From assembly GCF_013141765.1 (NCBI RefSeq), contig NZ_WHOD01000067.1, forward strand, positions 176,496 through 240,495: a stretch of DNA of 64,000 nt, written 5' to 3'. Below the pieces are notes generated by a model. That model was not told the DNA's origin. It saw nothing but the letters and a program-made list of their open reading frames with translations, and made no database searches. The position numbers and the translations under genes were made by a program. The stretch is from Paenibacillus foliorum. Its GTDB lineage: Bacteria > Bacillota > Bacilli > Paenibacillales > NBRC-103111. Below are positions 9,740 to 20,195 of the stretch, piece after piece. Numbering within the stretch: the first letter of the stretch is position 1; the number at the start of each line of letters is the position of its first letter.

Positions 9740-11035
9740 ATGATCGTGTTCATGGAAGTGGCACAAAGAGGGCTTCAGGCCCTGCTTCAATTGTTCATGC
9801 ATCCGTTTTATTATGTAGGCATTTTATTTGTCATCTTGCAATATCGCAGGCAAATATTATTCGAACGCAAATTATTTCATACGAAGCTGCATTCCTTATT
9901 AACCGAAACGTGGCGAGCGTTATTATGGGGTTGGATCGGTGGGTTAACTGCTTCTGCAGCCATGGCTGCTGTTGGAGCTACCATTCAAGCTGATGCGGTA
10001 CTCTTACTATGGGTCTTATCGCTGCTGCTGCTTTTCATTCGTGTGAGATTTTTATGCTGGGCTTATGCTATTGGGATTATTGGTGTCCTGCAAGTGGTAT
10101 GCGGCGCGTTTGCCTCAAGGCTGGAGCCGACATCGGGGATAATGGCATGGTTTATGAACACGCTGCTCAGTTTGAATATGCCGTCCTTACTTGCGCTTAT
10201 TGCAATCCTTCATCTTATTGAAGCGTTGCTAGTGAGGCAGCAGGGGGCTAAAACAGCTACGCCGATGTTTTATGCAAGCAAGCGGGGGAAAATAGTCGGC
10301 GGCTATAATATGCAAGGGTTCTGGCCGGTTGTGTTATTCTTGCTAGTCCCGCTGCAGGGAGGAAGTGGCATTCCGTTGCCATGGACACCTCTAGTGGGTG
10401 GAGGGCTGTGGAACGGTGGCTGGACTATTATAAGCTTCCCTGTCATGATCGGCTTCGCTGAGATGACTATGTCTCGGTTGCCGCAGGAGAAGGCGCGCCT
10501 TTCCGCGAAGCTGTTGGCTTTATACGCCTGCTCCGTACTGCTGTTGGCCTTCTTGGCCTATGTGTGGCCGGTATTGACCGTGGTTGCTTCCTTAGGCTGC
10601 ATACTGCTTCATGAGGGTCTACGGGTTTACAGCAGGTGGGATGAGTCGAAGCGAATCCCCTATTATGTTCACGACCAGCGTGGGCTGAGGATTCTGGGCA
10701 TCTTGCCTGGCAGCGCAGCGGCTGAAATGGGACTGACTGCAGGGGAAGTCATACACAAGGTGAATGGGATTGCGGTAATGACGAAGCAGGAGCTGTTTCA
10801 AGCGATGCAGCAGAACCCGGCATTTTGCAAGCTTGAGGTGCTTAATTTAGCGGGGGAAAGCAAGTTTCTGAAGCGTGCATTGTTTTCCGACGAGCATCAT
10901 CAATTAGGCATTATATTAGCGCCTGACCAAGATGCCATGTATTATGCGGAAGAGAAGCAATCGCACATATTTTCATACTTTGGTAGAAAGCTCGTAGGGG
11001 TTTTTAGCAACCGATCTGGCAGCAGACCTATGTAG
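9740..11035 (+). CDS. minJ: MinJ-like polytopic membrane protein with PDZ domain
   Basis: The 431-residue protein has about seven or eight hydrophobic segments over residues 15-300 and a C-terminal PDZ domain (about 305-390, RGLRILGILPGSAAAEMGLTAGEVIHKVNG). No protease motif is visible. The ATG start has AAGGAG seven bases upstream. In Bacillus subtilis the topologically similar MinJ (YvjD) lies next to ctpB-ftsX-ftsE and close to uvrBA, and it bridges DivIVA to MinCD during division-site selection and swarming. The same synteny and domain layout support that name here. Residue-level identity cannot be judged without alignment, so the function is inferred from synteny. Confidence 0.78.
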   Translation: MIVFMEVAQRGLQALLQLFMHPFYYVGILFVILQYRRQILFERKLFHTKLHSLLTETWRALLWGWIGGLTASAAMAAVGATIQADAVLLLWVLSLLLLFIRVRFLCWAYAIGIIGVLQVVCGAFASRLEPTSGIMAWFMNTLLSLNMPSLLALIAILHLIEALLVRQQGAKTATPMFYASKRGKIVGGYNMQGFWPVVLFLLVPLQGGSGIPLPWTPLVGGGLWNGGWTIISFPVMIGFAEMTMSRLPQEKARLSAKLLALYACSVLLLAFLAYVWPVLTVVASLGCILLHEGLRVYSRWDESKRIPYYVHDQRGLRILGILPGSAAAEMGLTAGEVIHKVNGIAVMTKQELFQAMQQNPAFCKLEVLNLAGESKFLKRALFSDEHHQLGIILAPDQDAMYYAEEKQSHIFSYFGRKLVGVFSNRSGSRPM

Positions 11036-11097
11036 GCAGGGGTACAGCTTTAATAACACTTAAGTTATTTTACCGCTCAAACGCATGAGCTTGCACA

Positions 11098-11131
11098 CAA
11101 AAAGAACCGTCAGGATTGACGGTTCTTTTTT
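11098..11131. terminator. Bidirectional terminator between minJ and motB
   Basis: A 14 bp perfect stem (AAAAAGAACCGTCA with its complement) closes a four-base loop and carries A-run and T-run flanks, so it can work for both converging genes. Confidence 0.92.
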
Positions 11132-11175
11132 ATGAAGATTAAAGCGAATCATCTATATGTGAGGTGAAGGGCTGA

Positions 11176-11949
11176 TTAATTCGATTCACGCAGCACAACG
11201 ATTTCAACGCGTCGGTTTTTGGCGCGGTTTTCCAAAGTATCGTTTCCGGCAACAGGGCGTGTATCTGCATAGCCAGAAGACATGAACTTTTTCGGATCTA
11301 GCCCAGCCGTATTAATGAAGTAGCGAAGCACCGATAGTGAACGCTCGTTTGAAAGTCCCCAGTTGTCCCTGTATAAGGACCCCGTTGCCAAAGGTAGGTT
11401 ATCCGTGTGACCTTCAATGCTGATCGTTGTATTCAAGGTCGGGAAGAGAGTGGCCAGTTGGTTTAAAATGGGGAATGCTTCTTTTTTTAGCTCGGCTTTA
11501 CCAAGATCGAACAAGAATAGGTCGTTTAGAGTGACTGAAATGCCCTTCGGCGTATTGGCTGCGAACACCTGAGCTTGCAGGTTTTGCTGCTGAATGTACT
11601 GCTGTATCTTCTCCAATAAGTTTTCCAGCTGCTTCTCACGAATTTCTTTTTGTTCTTTCTCTTCCTTCTCTTTTTTCTCCTTCTCGGCGTTTTCGGACTT
11701 GTCGCCTTCGTTAGCCTTGGCCGTACTGACACGACCGAGGACTCCTTGCCCTTGCGGAAGCACGGAATCGGCTTTTTTGTATTCGAAATTAAGTGCTTGC
11801 GATAGGATTTGATATTTCTCTGTATCGATCTTGCTCATCGCATACATGATAACGAAGAAGATCAGAAGCAGCGTGATTAAATCTGCATAGGTAATCAACC
11901 ATCGCTCGTGATTTTCATGCTCGGCATGCTTCTTATTTCTCCTCGCCAC
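11176..11949 (-). CDS. motB: Flagellar stator protein MotB/MotS family
   Basis: The protein has about 257 residues. The start chosen is GTG 11949 because GGAAGGTGAT lies upstream; an in-frame GTG at 11958 is too close to that site. One N-terminal membrane helix (WLITYADLITLLLIFFVIMYA) carries the conserved ion-binding aspartate in YADL. A charged K/E-rich coiled stretch (about 80-110) leads to a plug/linker and an OmpA-like peptidoglycan-binding domain (about 125-255) with SIEGHTDN and NRRVEIVV motifs. It anchors the stator to the wall while MotA turns the rotor. The start lies inside the end of motA, indicating translational coupling. Confidence 0.93.
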   Translation of the reverse strand: MARRNKKHAEHENHERWLITYADLITLLLIFFVIMYAMSKIDTEKYQILSQALNFEYKKADSVLPQGQGVLGRVSTAKANEGDKSENAEKEKKEKEEKEQKEIREKQLENLLEKIQQYIQQQNLQAQVFAANTPKGISVTLNDLFLFDLGKAELKKEAFPILNQLATLFPTLNTTISIEGHTDNLPLATGSLYRDNWGLSNERSLSVLRYFINTAGLDPKKFMSSGYADTRPVAGNDTLENRAKNRRVEIVVLRESN

Positions 11950-12718
11950 TGATATCACCTTCCGTATTCTTATGGTTTTGATGGAGGAAGGACTTCAGTT
12001 TCTTTTGAATTAACTGAGGATTCTCGCCTGCTTGCAAAGCTAAGATTCCTTCAAGCATCAATTCCATTTCAGAAATTTGTTCTTTGCTACGAATTTTTAT
12101 TTTGGTTGCTATAGGTAAATACACCACATTCGCAGAAGCGACACCATATAATGTAGCGGTAAAAGCAACAGCGATGGCGGGTCCCAAACTGCTCGGATCA
12201 GCCAAGTTGCCCAGAACGTGTATCAGCCCCATAACTGTACCAATAATACCCATAGCAGGCGCATAACCACCGGCAGTTTCAAATATTTTGGCCCAGCCCT
12301 CATGATGATGCTCAAGCGCGTCCATTTCGAGCTCCAGAATTTGACGAGTTAGTTCAGGATCGGTACCATCAACAACCATCATAAGCCCACCGCGTAAGAA
12401 GCTGTTGGGATGCTCCACGGCACGTTGCTCAAGAGCAAGTACTCCTTCTCTGCGGGCAACCGTGGCCATATCTACGAGCTCCTCAATGATAGTCCCAGGT
12501 TCTCTTTTGGTTTCCTTGAATGCCATGCTAAGGGCCTTGCCGATATCCTTCAGGCGTGACATGGGGAAGCTAATTGCGATAGCACCTGCTGTTCCCCCGA
12601 AGATAATTAACATCGCGCTGGGAACAATAAGAGCTCCAATATGGCCGCCGTCCCACATATAACCGCCTAGCAAAGCCCCCAGACCTATTACAAGACCTAT
12701 AATCGTTGTTAAATCCAC
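11933..12718 (-). CDS. motA: Flagellar stator protein MotA/MotP family
   Basis: The 261-residue protein has four membrane helices and a cytoplasmic loop typical of MotA/PomA. The C-terminal channel helices read ETAGGYAPAMGIIGTVMGLI and AVAFTATLYGVASANVVYLPIATKI. From memory these resemble Bacillus MotP and Vibrio PomA more than Bacillus MotA, so the pair might be sodium-driven, but this is not proven. MotA/MotB form the torque-generating channel in the cytoplasmic membrane. It is the first gene of a two-gene leftward operon and overlaps motB. There is no chemotaxis or flagellar gene beside it; motAB are often separate from the main fla/che region. Confidence 0.92.
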   Translation of the reverse strand: MDLTTIIGLVIGLGALLGGYMWDGGHIGALIVPSAMLIIFGGTAGAIAISFPMSRLKDIGKALSMAFKETKREPGTIIEELVDMATVARREGVLALEQRAVEHPNSFLRGGLMMVVDGTDPELTRQILELEMDALEHHHEGWAKIFETAGGYAPAMGIIGTVMGLIHVLGNLADPSSLGPAIAVAFTATLYGVASANVVYLPIATKIKIRSKEQISEMELMLEGILALQAGENPQLIQKKLKSFLHQNHKNTEGDISGEEK

Positions 12719-12819
12719 GTTCCTACCACCCCTAGATTCAATAAATTAATATTTCTCTTCATACGGATCTATATGATTAAAATTCCTGTAACCCACTAAT
12801 TGAGGAAAGCTTTAATCGT

Positions 12820-12867
12820 TTGCAACAAAAGATGAAAAAAGGTATAATATATGGGAACAAGTATTCC
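12820..12867 (+). promoter_or_regulatory. Promoter with LexA (SOS) box before uvrB
   Basis: The -35 TTGCAA (12820-12825) and -10 TATAAT (12843-12848) are 17 bases apart. GGAACAAGTATTCC (12854-12867) lies just after the -10, over the likely start site. It fits 12 of 14 positions of the Gram-positive LexA box CGAACRNRYGTTYC, so LexA should repress uvrBA until DNA damage. Confidence 0.78.
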
Positions 12868-12981
12868 TATAAGGAAAAAAGTCGAACGGAGTCAATACAC
12901 GTCGATAGATCATATTATTTATCGGAAACAATTGTTTAAAAGTTAATAGAACATGACTTTTTTCAATAGGCGGGTGATAGA

Positions 12982-14979
12982 ATGAGCGAGGTAACGATAA
13001 GGAATAAACCATTTGAGCTGATATCGGATTTCTCTCCGCAGGGAGATCAGCCTATGGCAATTGAGAAGCTGTTAGAAAGTATTCAAGCGGGGACGAGATA
13101 TCAGACATTGCTGGGCGCTACAGGAACAGGTAAGACGTTCACAGCGGCTCAGGTGATATCGAAGCTGAACCGACCTACCTTGTTGATCGCACACAACAAA
13201 ACATTGGCTGCACAGCTGTGCAGCGAATTGAAGGAATTTTTCCCGAATAATGCCGTGGAATATTTCGTCAGCTATTATGATTACTTTCAACCAGAAGCAT
13301 ACATTCCATCTTCGGATACATTCATAGAGAAAGATTCAAGCATCAATGAGGAAATCGATAAGCTGCGTCACTCAGCGACCAGCTCGTTGTTCGAACGACG
13401 AGACGTAATTGTTGTAGCTAGCGTATCCTGCATATACGGCTTAGGTTCACCGATAGAATATGGCAACCTGGTGCTGTCGTTACGTGTCGGTATGGAGCGG
13501 TCGCGCAATGATATCCTGCATAGTCTGATCGATATCCAGTATCAGCGCAACGATATGAACTTTGTCCGCGGTACGTTCCGCGTCCGTGGTGATGTTGTAG
13601 AGATTTTCCCTGCTTCGCATGGCGAGCAGGCTGTAAGGGTAGAATTGTTCGGAGACGAAATTGAGCGCATTACGGAGATTAATGTTCTGACCGGCGAAAT
13701 TCTGGGCGAACGCGATCATATCGCAATCTTTCCGGCATCTCACTTCGTTACCCATGAAGATACGATGAAGCGCGCGCTTATTAACATCGAGCGGGAGCTG
13801 GAGGAACGACTGACGGAGCTGCGTGAGAACGGCAAGCTGCTGGAGGCTCAGCGGTTGGAGCAGCGGACGCGGTATGATATCGAGATGATGCAGGAAATGG
13901 GCTTTTGTTCGGGGATCGAGAATTATTCGGGGCCTTTGACGTTCCGTGAACGGGGAGCAACGCCGTATACATTGTTCGACTATTTCCCAGAGGATATGCT
14001 AGTGATGGTGGACGAATCTCACGTATCTCTGCCACAGATCAGGGGGATGTACAACGGAGATCGGGCTCGTAAGGAAGTGTTGGTGGAGCATGGGTTCCGT
14101 TTACCATCGGCCATGGATAACAGGCCGCTTCGATTCGAGGAATTTGAGGGTAAGGTGAAGCAAGCTGTGTTTATCTCTGCTACACCAGGCCCTTTCGAGC
14201 TGGAGCATTGTCCTGAGATGGCAGAGCAGATAATCCGGCCAACCGGTTTGTTGGATCCGATTATTGAGGTAAGGCCGACGAAAGGTCAGATCGATGATTT
14301 GCTGGCGGAGATCCATGACCGAATTCGCAAGGACGAGCGAGTGCTTATAACTACTTTAACGAAGAAGATGTCAGAGGACCTAACGGACTATCTGAAGGAG
14401 ATCGGGATTAAGGTTCGCTACCTGCATTCGGATATTAAAACACTGGAACGGATGTCTATTTTGCGTGATTTGCGATTGGGCGTATTCCATGTGTTAATAG
14501 GTATTAATTTGCTGCGGGAAGGCTTGGACTTGCCGGAGGTATCGCTTGTTGCCATTCTGGATGCTGACAAGGAAGGTTTCTTGCGTTCGGAACGATCGCT
14601 GATACAGACGATTGGCCGGGCAGCGAGAAATTCGAATGGTCGGGTTATTATGTATGGAGACAAAATAACGGATTCGATGGAGAAAGCGATTCGTGAAACG
14701 AGTCGCCGCCGTGAGATCCAAATTGCCTATAATGAGGATCACGGGATCACTCCACAAACGATACAGAAGAAGGTTCGGGACGTTATTGAGGCAGTCAAGG
14801 TGGCTGAACAGAAGGCCGATTACTTAACGGATGTGAAGCAGTCTAAGATGTCCAAGAAGGATCGAATTTCGTTGATCGAGCGTCTGGAAGTGGAAATGAA
14901 AGAAGCAGCCAAAAATCTGCAGTTTGAACGGGCGGCTGAACTGCGTGATGCGGTGATGGAGTTAAAAACGGAGCTGTAG
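12982..14979 (+). CDS. uvrB: Excinuclease ABC subunit B
   Basis: The 665-residue protein is full length. UvrB verifies damage handed over by UvrA and then recruits UvrC for incision. The Walker A motif GATGTGKT is at residues 45-52. The damage-probing beta-hairpin region with [10 protein letters not shown] is near 98-107, and the DEAD-like box MVDESHV is near 340. Helicase motifs ([25 protein letters not shown]) and a C-terminal UVR domain (about 627-662) that contacts UvrC are also visible. The ATG is preceded by AGGCGGGTGAT. It leads the uvrB-uvrA unit behind an SOS-type promoter. Confidence 0.98.
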   Translation: MSEVTIRNKPFELISDFSPQGDQPMAIEKLLESIQAGTRYQTLLGATGTGKTFTAAQVISKLNRPTLLIAHNKTLAAQLCSELKEFFPNNAVEYFVSYYDYFQPEAYIPSSDTFIEKDSSINEEIDKLRHSATSSLFERRDVIVVASVSCIYGLGSPIEYGNLVLSLRVGMERSRNDILHSLIDIQYQRNDMNFVRGTFRVRGDVVEIFPASHGEQAVRVELFGDEIERITEINVLTGEILGERDHIAIFPASHFVTHEDTMKRALINIERELEERLTELRENGKLLEAQRLEQRTRYDIEMMQEMGFCSGIENYSGPLTFRERGATPYTLFDYFPEDMLVMVDESHVSLPQIRGMYNGDRARKEVLVEHGFRLPSAMDNRPLRFEEFEGKVKQAVFISATPGPFELEHCPEMAEQIIRPTGLLDPIIEVRPTKGQIDDLLAEIHDRIRKDERVLITTLTKKMSEDLTDYLKEIGIKVRYLHSDIKTLERMSILRDLRLGVFHVLIGINLLREGLDLPEVSLVAILDADKEGFLRSERSLIQTIGRAARNSNGRVIMYGDKITDSMEKAIRETSRRREIQIAYNEDHGITPQTIQKKVRDVIEAVKVAEQKADYLTDVKQSKMSKKDRISLIERLEVEMKEAAKNLQFERAAELRDAVMELKTEL

Positions 14980-15090
14980 AAAAAGTTAAAAGCAGGCCAG
15001 TAGTTGGATATAATGGGTAAAAGCATAATGAGATAGAGAATCCACCGTAGAAGGATTCTCTTGTGATATATAAAGGATGGTGGGAACCAA

Positions 15091-17973
15091 GTGGTCAGAG
15101 ATAATATCGTAATCAAAGGCGCGAGAGCGCATAATTTGAAAAATATAGACGTTACGATCCCCAGGGATCGTTTTGTCGTGCTCACAGGGCTCAGTGGCTC
15201 TGGAAAGTCATCGCTCGCCTTCGACACGATTTATGCCGAGGGCCAGCGTAGGTATGTCGAATCATTATCTGCATACGCACGTCAGTTTTTAGGACAGATG
15301 GATAAACCGGATGTGGATTCAATTGAAGGATTGTCGCCAGCCATTTCTATCGACCAGAAGACCACAAGCCGTAATCCACGTTCCACCGTGGGTACTGTAA
15401 CGGAAATTTACGATTATCTTCGTTTGTTGTTTGCACGAATCGGCCGTCCCCACTGTCCAGATCATAAGTTAGAGATCACATCTCAGACGGTCGAGCAGAT
15501 GGTTGACCGGATTATGGAATACCCGGAGCGGACACGGCTTCAGATATTAGCGCCGATCATCTCGGGACGTAAAGGTGAGCATTCCAAATTGCTGGCGGAT
15601 ATTTCGAAGCAAGGATTTGTTCGTGTTCGTGTAAATGGCGAGACTATGGATATATCGGATAAGATTGAGCTTGATAAGAACAAGAAGCATTCGATCGAAG
15701 TGGTTGTTGACCGGATTGTTGTGAAAGACGATATTCACAGCCGTTTGGCAGACTCATTGGAAACAGCGTTAAAGCTGGCTAACGGAAGAATTATCGTAGA
15801 CATTTTGGAGAAAGAAGAACTGCTGTTCAGTCAGAACCTTGCATGTCCCGAATGCGGATTCAGCATTGAGGAGCTAGCGCCAAGGATGTTCTCCTTCAAC
15901 AGTCCGTTCGGCGCATGTCCTGATTGCGATGGATTAGGCAGCAAGATGATAGTTGATCCTGATCTGCTTGTCCCTAATCCGACGCTTTCCATTGAAGAAG
16001 GTGCATTTGAGGCATGGGCTGGCAGCACTTCGAACTATTATCCGCAGTTTTTGGCTGCTGTATGTGAGCATTACAACATTCCTACGGACAAGCCCGTTGC
16101 GGAGCTGCTGCCAGAGCAACTGAAGAAGCTTTTGAATGGCACTGGTGGTGAGAAGGTCCGTTTCCGTTATGAGAATGATATGGGGCACAAGAAGGAAGCG
16201 CTAGTACCTTTTGAGGGCATTATAAATAATTTGGAGCGTCGTTATCGGGATACGTTCTCTGACGGCATTCGTGAGCATATAGAAGCCTACATGAGCTCGA
16301 AGCCATGCGGCAAATGCAAAGGGCAGCGCTTGAAGGCTGAATCGTTGGCAGTTACAATCAATGGGAAGAATATTGCCCATGTAACTTCCCTCTCCATTGG
16401 TGATTCGCAGGAATGGTTTGAGGGGCTGACGCTGACCGATAGAGAGCTACAGATAGCGCATTTAATATTTAAGGAAATCAATGCTCGTCTTGGCTTTCTC
16501 GTCAATGTAGGTCTGGATTATCTAACCATGCATCGTGCAGCAGGAACCTTATCAGGCGGTGAGGCCCAGCGGATACGATTGGCTACGCAGATTGGCTCGA
16601 GCTTAATGGGCGTGTTATACATCCTGGATGAGCCGAGCATCGGCTTACACCAAAGGGACAATGATCGTTTAATTAAAACGTTGGAGCATATGCGCGATTT
16701 GGGCAATACGTTGATTGTCGTTGAACATGATGAAGATACGATGCTTGCAGCTGACTATATTATTGATATTGGTCCTGGAGCGGGTATCCATGGAGGTACA
16801 GTGGTTTCCCAAGGGACACCGCAAGAAATTATGGATGATCCAGGATCCTTAACTGGGCAATATTTAAGTGGGAAGAAATTCATTCCTATAGCAGCTGAAC
16901 GCCGGAAGCCGAATGGAAAATGGCTTGAAATTAAAGGCGCCAAGGAAAACAATCTACGCAATGTTAACATAAAGATTCCTTTAGGTGTATTTGCGTGTGT
17001 AACTGGGGTATCGGGTTCAGGTAAAAGTACATTAATTAATGAGATCTTGTACAAAACGTTGGCCAAACAACTGAATGGTGCCAAGGTTCGTCCCGGTGAA
17101 TACCGAGATTTCATTGGGTTGGAGCATGTCGACAAGGTTATTGATATTGATCAGTCGCCAATTGGTCGGACGCCGCGTTCTAATCCTGCAACCTATACAG
17201 GAGTGTTTGATGATATTCGCGACGTATACTCTAATACGAATGAAGCTAAGGTGCGTGGTTATAAAAAAGGCCGCTTCAGCTTTAACGTAAAGGGCGGACG
17301 ATGTGAGGCTTGCCGCGGGGATGGAATTATTAAGATCGAAATGCATTTCTTGCCTGATGTCTATGTTCCATGCGAGATATGTAAGGGAAAAAGGTACAAT
17401 CGGGAAACCTTAGAAGTGCAGTATAAAGGGAAGAACATTTCCGAGGTGCTTGGAATGACGATTGAGGATTCTTGCGAGTTTTTCAAAAACATTCCGCGTA
17501 TTCATCGTAAGCTTAGCACTTTGCTTGATGTAGGCTTAGGCTACATGGACCTGGGACAACCGGCAACTACGCTGTCAGGCGGCGAAGCGCAGCGCGTGAA
17601 GCTAGCTGCTGAGCTTTATCGCAGAAGCACGGGCAAGACGATATATATTCTCGATGAGCCAACGACAGGGCTGCATATCCACGATATCGACAGGCTGCTT
17701 AAAGTGCTGCATCGATTGGTTGATAATGGCGATAGCGTACTTGTAATTGAGCATAATCTGGATGTCATTAAGACATCTGATTATATGATCGATCTAGGGC
17801 CGGAAGGCGGCAGCAAAGGCGGTACCATTGTAGCTACAGGTACACCGGAGGAAGTCGTGAAGGTGGAAGGCTCTTACACAGGTCGCTACTTGAAACCAAT
17901 ACTTGAAAGAGATAAAGCTCGCTCTGAGGACTATGCACAGCGGCTTAAACAGATGGAAGATGTGGTAGTGTAG
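15091..17973 (+). CDS. uvrA: Excinuclease ABC subunit A
   Basis: The 960-residue DNA-damage sensor ATPase is full length. It has two ABC modules: Walker [10 protein letters not shown] at residues 33-41 and GVSGSGKST near 640, with LSGGEAQR signatures in both halves. Two zinc-binding regions are visible (CPEC...CPDC near 252-279 and CEAC...CEIC near 738-766). The start is GTG 15091, giving the normal [19 protein letters not shown]-terminus. It lies 111 bases after uvrB. A short 9 bp stem-loop without a T-run sits in that gap (15035-15061) and may only tune expression. Confidence 0.98.
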   Translation: MVRDNIVIKGARAHNLKNIDVTIPRDRFVVLTGLSGSGKSSLAFDTIYAEGQRRYVESLSAYARQFLGQMDKPDVDSIEGLSPAISIDQKTTSRNPRSTVGTVTEIYDYLRLLFARIGRPHCPDHKLEITSQTVEQMVDRIMEYPERTRLQILAPIISGRKGEHSKLLADISKQGFVRVRVNGETMDISDKIELDKNKKHSIEVVVDRIVVKDDIHSRLADSLETALKLANGRIIVDILEKEELLFSQNLACPECGFSIEELAPRMFSFNSPFGACPDCDGLGSKMIVDPDLLVPNPTLSIEEGAFEAWAGSTSNYYPQFLAAVCEHYNIPTDKPVAELLPEQLKKLLNGTGGEKVRFRYENDMGHKKEALVPFEGIINNLERRYRDTFSDGIREHIEAYMSSKPCGKCKGQRLKAESLAVTINGKNIAHVTSLSIGDSQEWFEGLTLTDRELQIAHLIFKEINARLGFLVNVGLDYLTMHRAAGTLSGGEAQRIRLATQIGSSLMGVLYILDEPSIGLHQRDNDRLIKTLEHMRDLGNTLIVVEHDEDTMLAADYIIDIGPGAGIHGGTVVSQGTPQEIMDDPGSLTGQYLSGKKFIPIAAERRKPNGKWLEIKGAKENNLRNVNIKIPLGVFACVTGVSGSGKSTLINEILYKTLAKQLNGAKVRPGEYRDFIGLEHVDKVIDIDQSPIGRTPRSNPATYTGVFDDIRDVYSNTNEAKVRGYKKGRFSFNVKGGRCEACRGDGIIKIEMHFLPDVYVPCEICKGKRYNRETLEVQYKGKNISEVLGMTIEDSCEFFKNIPRIHRKLSTLLDVGLGYMDLGQPATTLSGGEAQRVKLAAELYRRSTGKTIYILDEPTTGLHIHDIDRLLKVLHRLVDNGDSVLVIEHNLDVIKTSDYMIDLGPEGGSKGGTIVATGTPEEVVKVEGSYTGRYLKPILERDKARSEDYAQRLKQMEDVVV

Positions 17974-18001
17974 GGTAGGGTAAATATGCCTTAAAAATAG
18001 A

Positions 18002-18054
18002 ATCAAATACTAGCCTTAACTCAGATGGAGATCGGGTTATGGCTAGTATTTGAT
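18002..18054 (+). terminator. Long hairpin after uvrA
   Basis: A perfect 14 bp inverted repeat (18002-18015 with 18041-18054) lies 28 bases after the uvrA stop. No T-run follows, so it could be a weak terminator or an mRNA 3'-end stabiliser. Confidence 0.6.
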
Positions 18055-18238
18055 ATGTGGTACATAGGATAACGATTTATAATGAGAAAATTGGGGAATC
18101 ATTAGATAAGGCAAAGAAAGTATGAAACAAACGCAAATGTTGACAAACTTGTTACACTTTGCTGAATTACTTGCACTTCAAAGCCAGTCAAGATAAGATA
18201 GAAACTAAGCATTTTCGTATACTAGAGGAGGTCTCTCG

Positions 18239-18454
18239 ATGTTTTTAGCTGAAGAGGCAGCGCAAGCAGCGAGCAAATTTACCGGCTTTGATCCATTCGT
18301 GTTATTGTTCACGATTATTATTGCTATTGGTGTTGTTCGGTTGCTGATTGCTCCTAAGAAAAATCTTTTTGCTATCGGTTTTGGTGGCGTTAGCTTGTTG
18401 GTGTTTTTGATTATGGATACCGTTATGGTACTCAATTGGATGGATAAACTGTAA
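18239..18454 (+). CDS. Small two-helix membrane protein (DUF2759-like?)
   Basis: The 71-residue protein has a short amphipathic N-terminus and two hydrophobic helices (about residues 20-40 and 43-64) separated by the basic turn APKKNLF. The ATG follows GAGGAGGTCTCTCG, a strong ribosome site. A TTGACA box at about 18140 suggests its own promoter. The pattern is reminiscent of the DUF2759 small membrane proteins of Bacillus, but I could not align it. In Bacillus another small membrane protein, CsbA, neighbours uvrBA, and this is clearly shorter and different. Function unknown. A strong terminator follows. Confidence 0.75.
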   Translation: MFLAEEAAQAASKFTGFDPFVLLFTIIIAIGVVRLLIAPKKNLFAIGFGGVSLLVFLIMDTVMVLNWMDKL

Positions 18455-18499
18455 AGATCGAATCCTTGCGATCGTCGCAAGCTTCGACGCACGTAAATG

Positions 18500-18538
18500 A
18501 AGCCCTTACCACTTCACGGTGGTCTTAGGGCTTTTTTG
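18500..18538 (+). terminator. Intrinsic terminator after small membrane gene
   Basis: AAGCCCTTA pairs with TAGGGCTT, with an inner CCAC/GTGG stem, and is followed by TTTTTT. It ends the rightward transcript. Confidence 0.85.
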
Positions 18539-18562
18539 TTCAGAGGTTATAATTGTTTCAAT

Positions 18563-18594
18563 AAAAAAGCCGAGGAGCGTGCTCCCCGGCTTTT
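18563..18594 (-). terminator. Intrinsic terminator of leftward isomerase gene
   Basis: A 14 bp stem with one mismatch (18565-18578 with 18581-18594) has an A-run on its left. On the leftward strand this reads as a U-tail six bases past the gene end. Confidence 0.85.
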
Positions 18595-18599
18595 AAGTA

Positions 18600-19568
18600 T
18601 TACACCCACCACATTTGGGCTAGTGGTTCCTTGATCAGCACCTGCTGCAGGTTTTCAACAGCTTTAGTAAAACCTTCATCTACGGACATTAAGCCGTCCT
18701 CATGCTCTATGCTCACTACATAATCGTAGCCAACCAATCGAAGCGCGCTAATGATATCCGCCCATGTTTTCATATCATGGCCGTAGCCTACAGTACGGAA
18801 CTGCCAAGCACGGTCAAGCATCATGGTATAGGATTGCATATCGGTAACACCGTGCTTATTGATGTTGATCGGATCGATTGAAGTATCTTTGGCATGGAAG
18901 TGATGAATAGCGCCTGCACGTCCAAGAATTTGTACAGCTTGCACCGGATCAATACCTTGCCACCACATATGGCTAGGATCAAGGTTCGCGCCAATGACAT
19001 CGCCTGCAGCTTCGCGAAGGCGCAATAGTGTTCCAGGAGTATGTACGGAAAAGCCGCCATGAAGCTCTAACCCGATCTTTACATTGCGGTCAGAAGCATA
19101 TTTACCTGTCTCAGTCCAGTAAGGGATGACCTTGTTAGCCCACTGCCAGTCTAGAATTTCCTGATAATCAGTTGGCCAAGGAGCAACCGGCCAGTTCGGA
19201 TATTTTGCTCCTTCATGGTCGCCTGGGCAACCCGAGAACGTATTTACAACAGGAACCTCGAGCTTTTCAGCGAGATCCAATGTTTGGATGATAACATCAT
19301 GATGCTCTTTTGCAATCGGTTTTTGTGGGTGTAAAGGATTCCCATGGCAGCTCAAAGCACTGATGATTAATCCGCGGGACTCGACCGCTTTTTTGAATGC
19401 TTTCAATTTCCCTTCATCAGCTAACAGCACTTCAGGGTTGCAGTGAGCATTGCCGGGGTAACCGCCTGTGCCGATTTCAATCGCTTCCAAGCCTTTTGAA
19501 GCAATATAGTCCAGCGATTCTTCCAATGATTTTTGTCCAAATAATACTGAAAATACGCCTAACTTCAT
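18600..19568 (-). CDS. Sugar phosphate isomerase/epimerase (xylose isomerase-like TIM barrel)
   Basis: The protein has 322 residues. ATG 19568 is chosen because GGAGGTG lies five bases upstream; a longer frame to 19613 lacks such a site. The sequence fits the AP endonuclease 2/xylose isomerase-like TIM barrel (IolE/hydroxypyruvate isomerase type). Metal-binding candidates lie in IGLELHGG (Glu, His), LDPSHMWWQG (Asp, His), HHFHAKD (His, Asp) and SIEHED (Glu). No signal peptide is present, so it is cytoplasmic. The substrate cannot be told from sequence. It stands alone, with its own promoter and terminator, and without sugar kinases or transporters nearby. Confidence 0.85.
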   Translation of the reverse strand: MKLGVFSVLFGQKSLEESLDYIASKGLEAIEIGTGGYPGNAHCNPEVLLADEGKLKAFKKAVESRGLIISALSCHGNPLHPQKPIAKEHHDVIIQTLDLAEKLEVPVVNTFSGCPGDHEGAKYPNWPVAPWPTDYQEILDWQWANKVIPYWTETGKYASDRNVKIGLELHGGFSVHTPGTLLRLREAAGDVIGANLDPSHMWWQGIDPVQAVQILGRAGAIHHFHAKDTSIDPININKHGVTDMQSYTMMLDRAWQFRTVGYGHDMKTWADIISALRLVGYDYVVSIEHEDGLMSVDEGFTKAVENLQQVLIKEPLAQMWWV

Positions 19569-19587
19569 AAGACACCTCCGATAAAAA

Positions 19588-19641
19588 TGTACGCGTGTAC
19601 GCGACTCTCCCAAAGTATAGCATTGTTTGGTTACTTCTCAA
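19588..19641 (-). promoter_or_regulatory. Promoter and tandem octamer before the isomerase gene
   Basis: Reading leftward, -35 TTGAGA (19636-19641) and -10 TATACT (19614-19619) are 16 bases apart. Between the -10 and the ribosome site the octamer TGTACGCG occurs twice head-to-tail (19588-19603, plus-strand orientation). It could be an operator. The regulator is unknown. Confidence 0.5.
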
Positions 19642-19859
19642 AGTATAAGATGCGGACAAACTAGCTTAGTTCATTTTTAAATTAAATGCTTCGACAGTTG
19701 TCTCGACACGGTTCCCATTTCTTTGCAGACAAGACGCGCTACAATAATGAAGAAGTATATTTTCATGAAATGAGGTGCATTCACGAATCCGAGACTTAAC
19801 TTTGTCAAAGGGCTGTCTTGCAAATGGGTACATAATTTTGGATGAGAGGACGAACCAGC

Positions 19860-20195
19860 ATGCACAATAAGGAAACTCAAATTGTAGAAACAGCTTTAGG
19901 CCAATGGCTTCGTTTCCCTAAAGGCTTTAGAAGGTCCTCCTGCTTGGTCGAAGTTTCTAGTCATATTTCCCTCAATATTGATTCGAAAACCGGTAAGGTC
20001 CAGGTTCACAAGAAGGATCACGATCAGGTATATCAATATCTCGGAGAAGTGTTCATAACGGCCATCCATAATCAAATCCATTGTTCCACCTTGCAAGCCC
20101 ATATAAGCGACCGTTCGGAATCGTTGTTCACAGCAGCGCATCAGGTTTCAATGATCGATAATGCAAAATCGGTAGAGAAGGGAGAATCGGCATGA
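19860..20195 (+). CDS. Hypothetical protein, about 111 residues
   Basis: I do not recognise this protein. ATG 19860 is favoured because GAGAGGA lies eight bases upstream; an in-frame ATG at 19842 overlaps that site. The product is soluble, with no signal peptide or membrane helix. It has beta-rich patterning (SCLVEVSSHISLNIDSKTGKV) followed by a likely helical half containing several histidines. The stop overlaps the start of the next gene (ATGA), so the two are probably translated together. No domain can be assigned. Confidence 0.6.
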   Translation: MHNKETQIVETALGQWLRFPKGFRRSSCLVEVSSHISLNIDSKTGKVQVHKKDHDQVYQYLGEVFITAIHNQIHCSTLQAHISDRSESLFTAAHQVSMIDNAKSVEKGESA

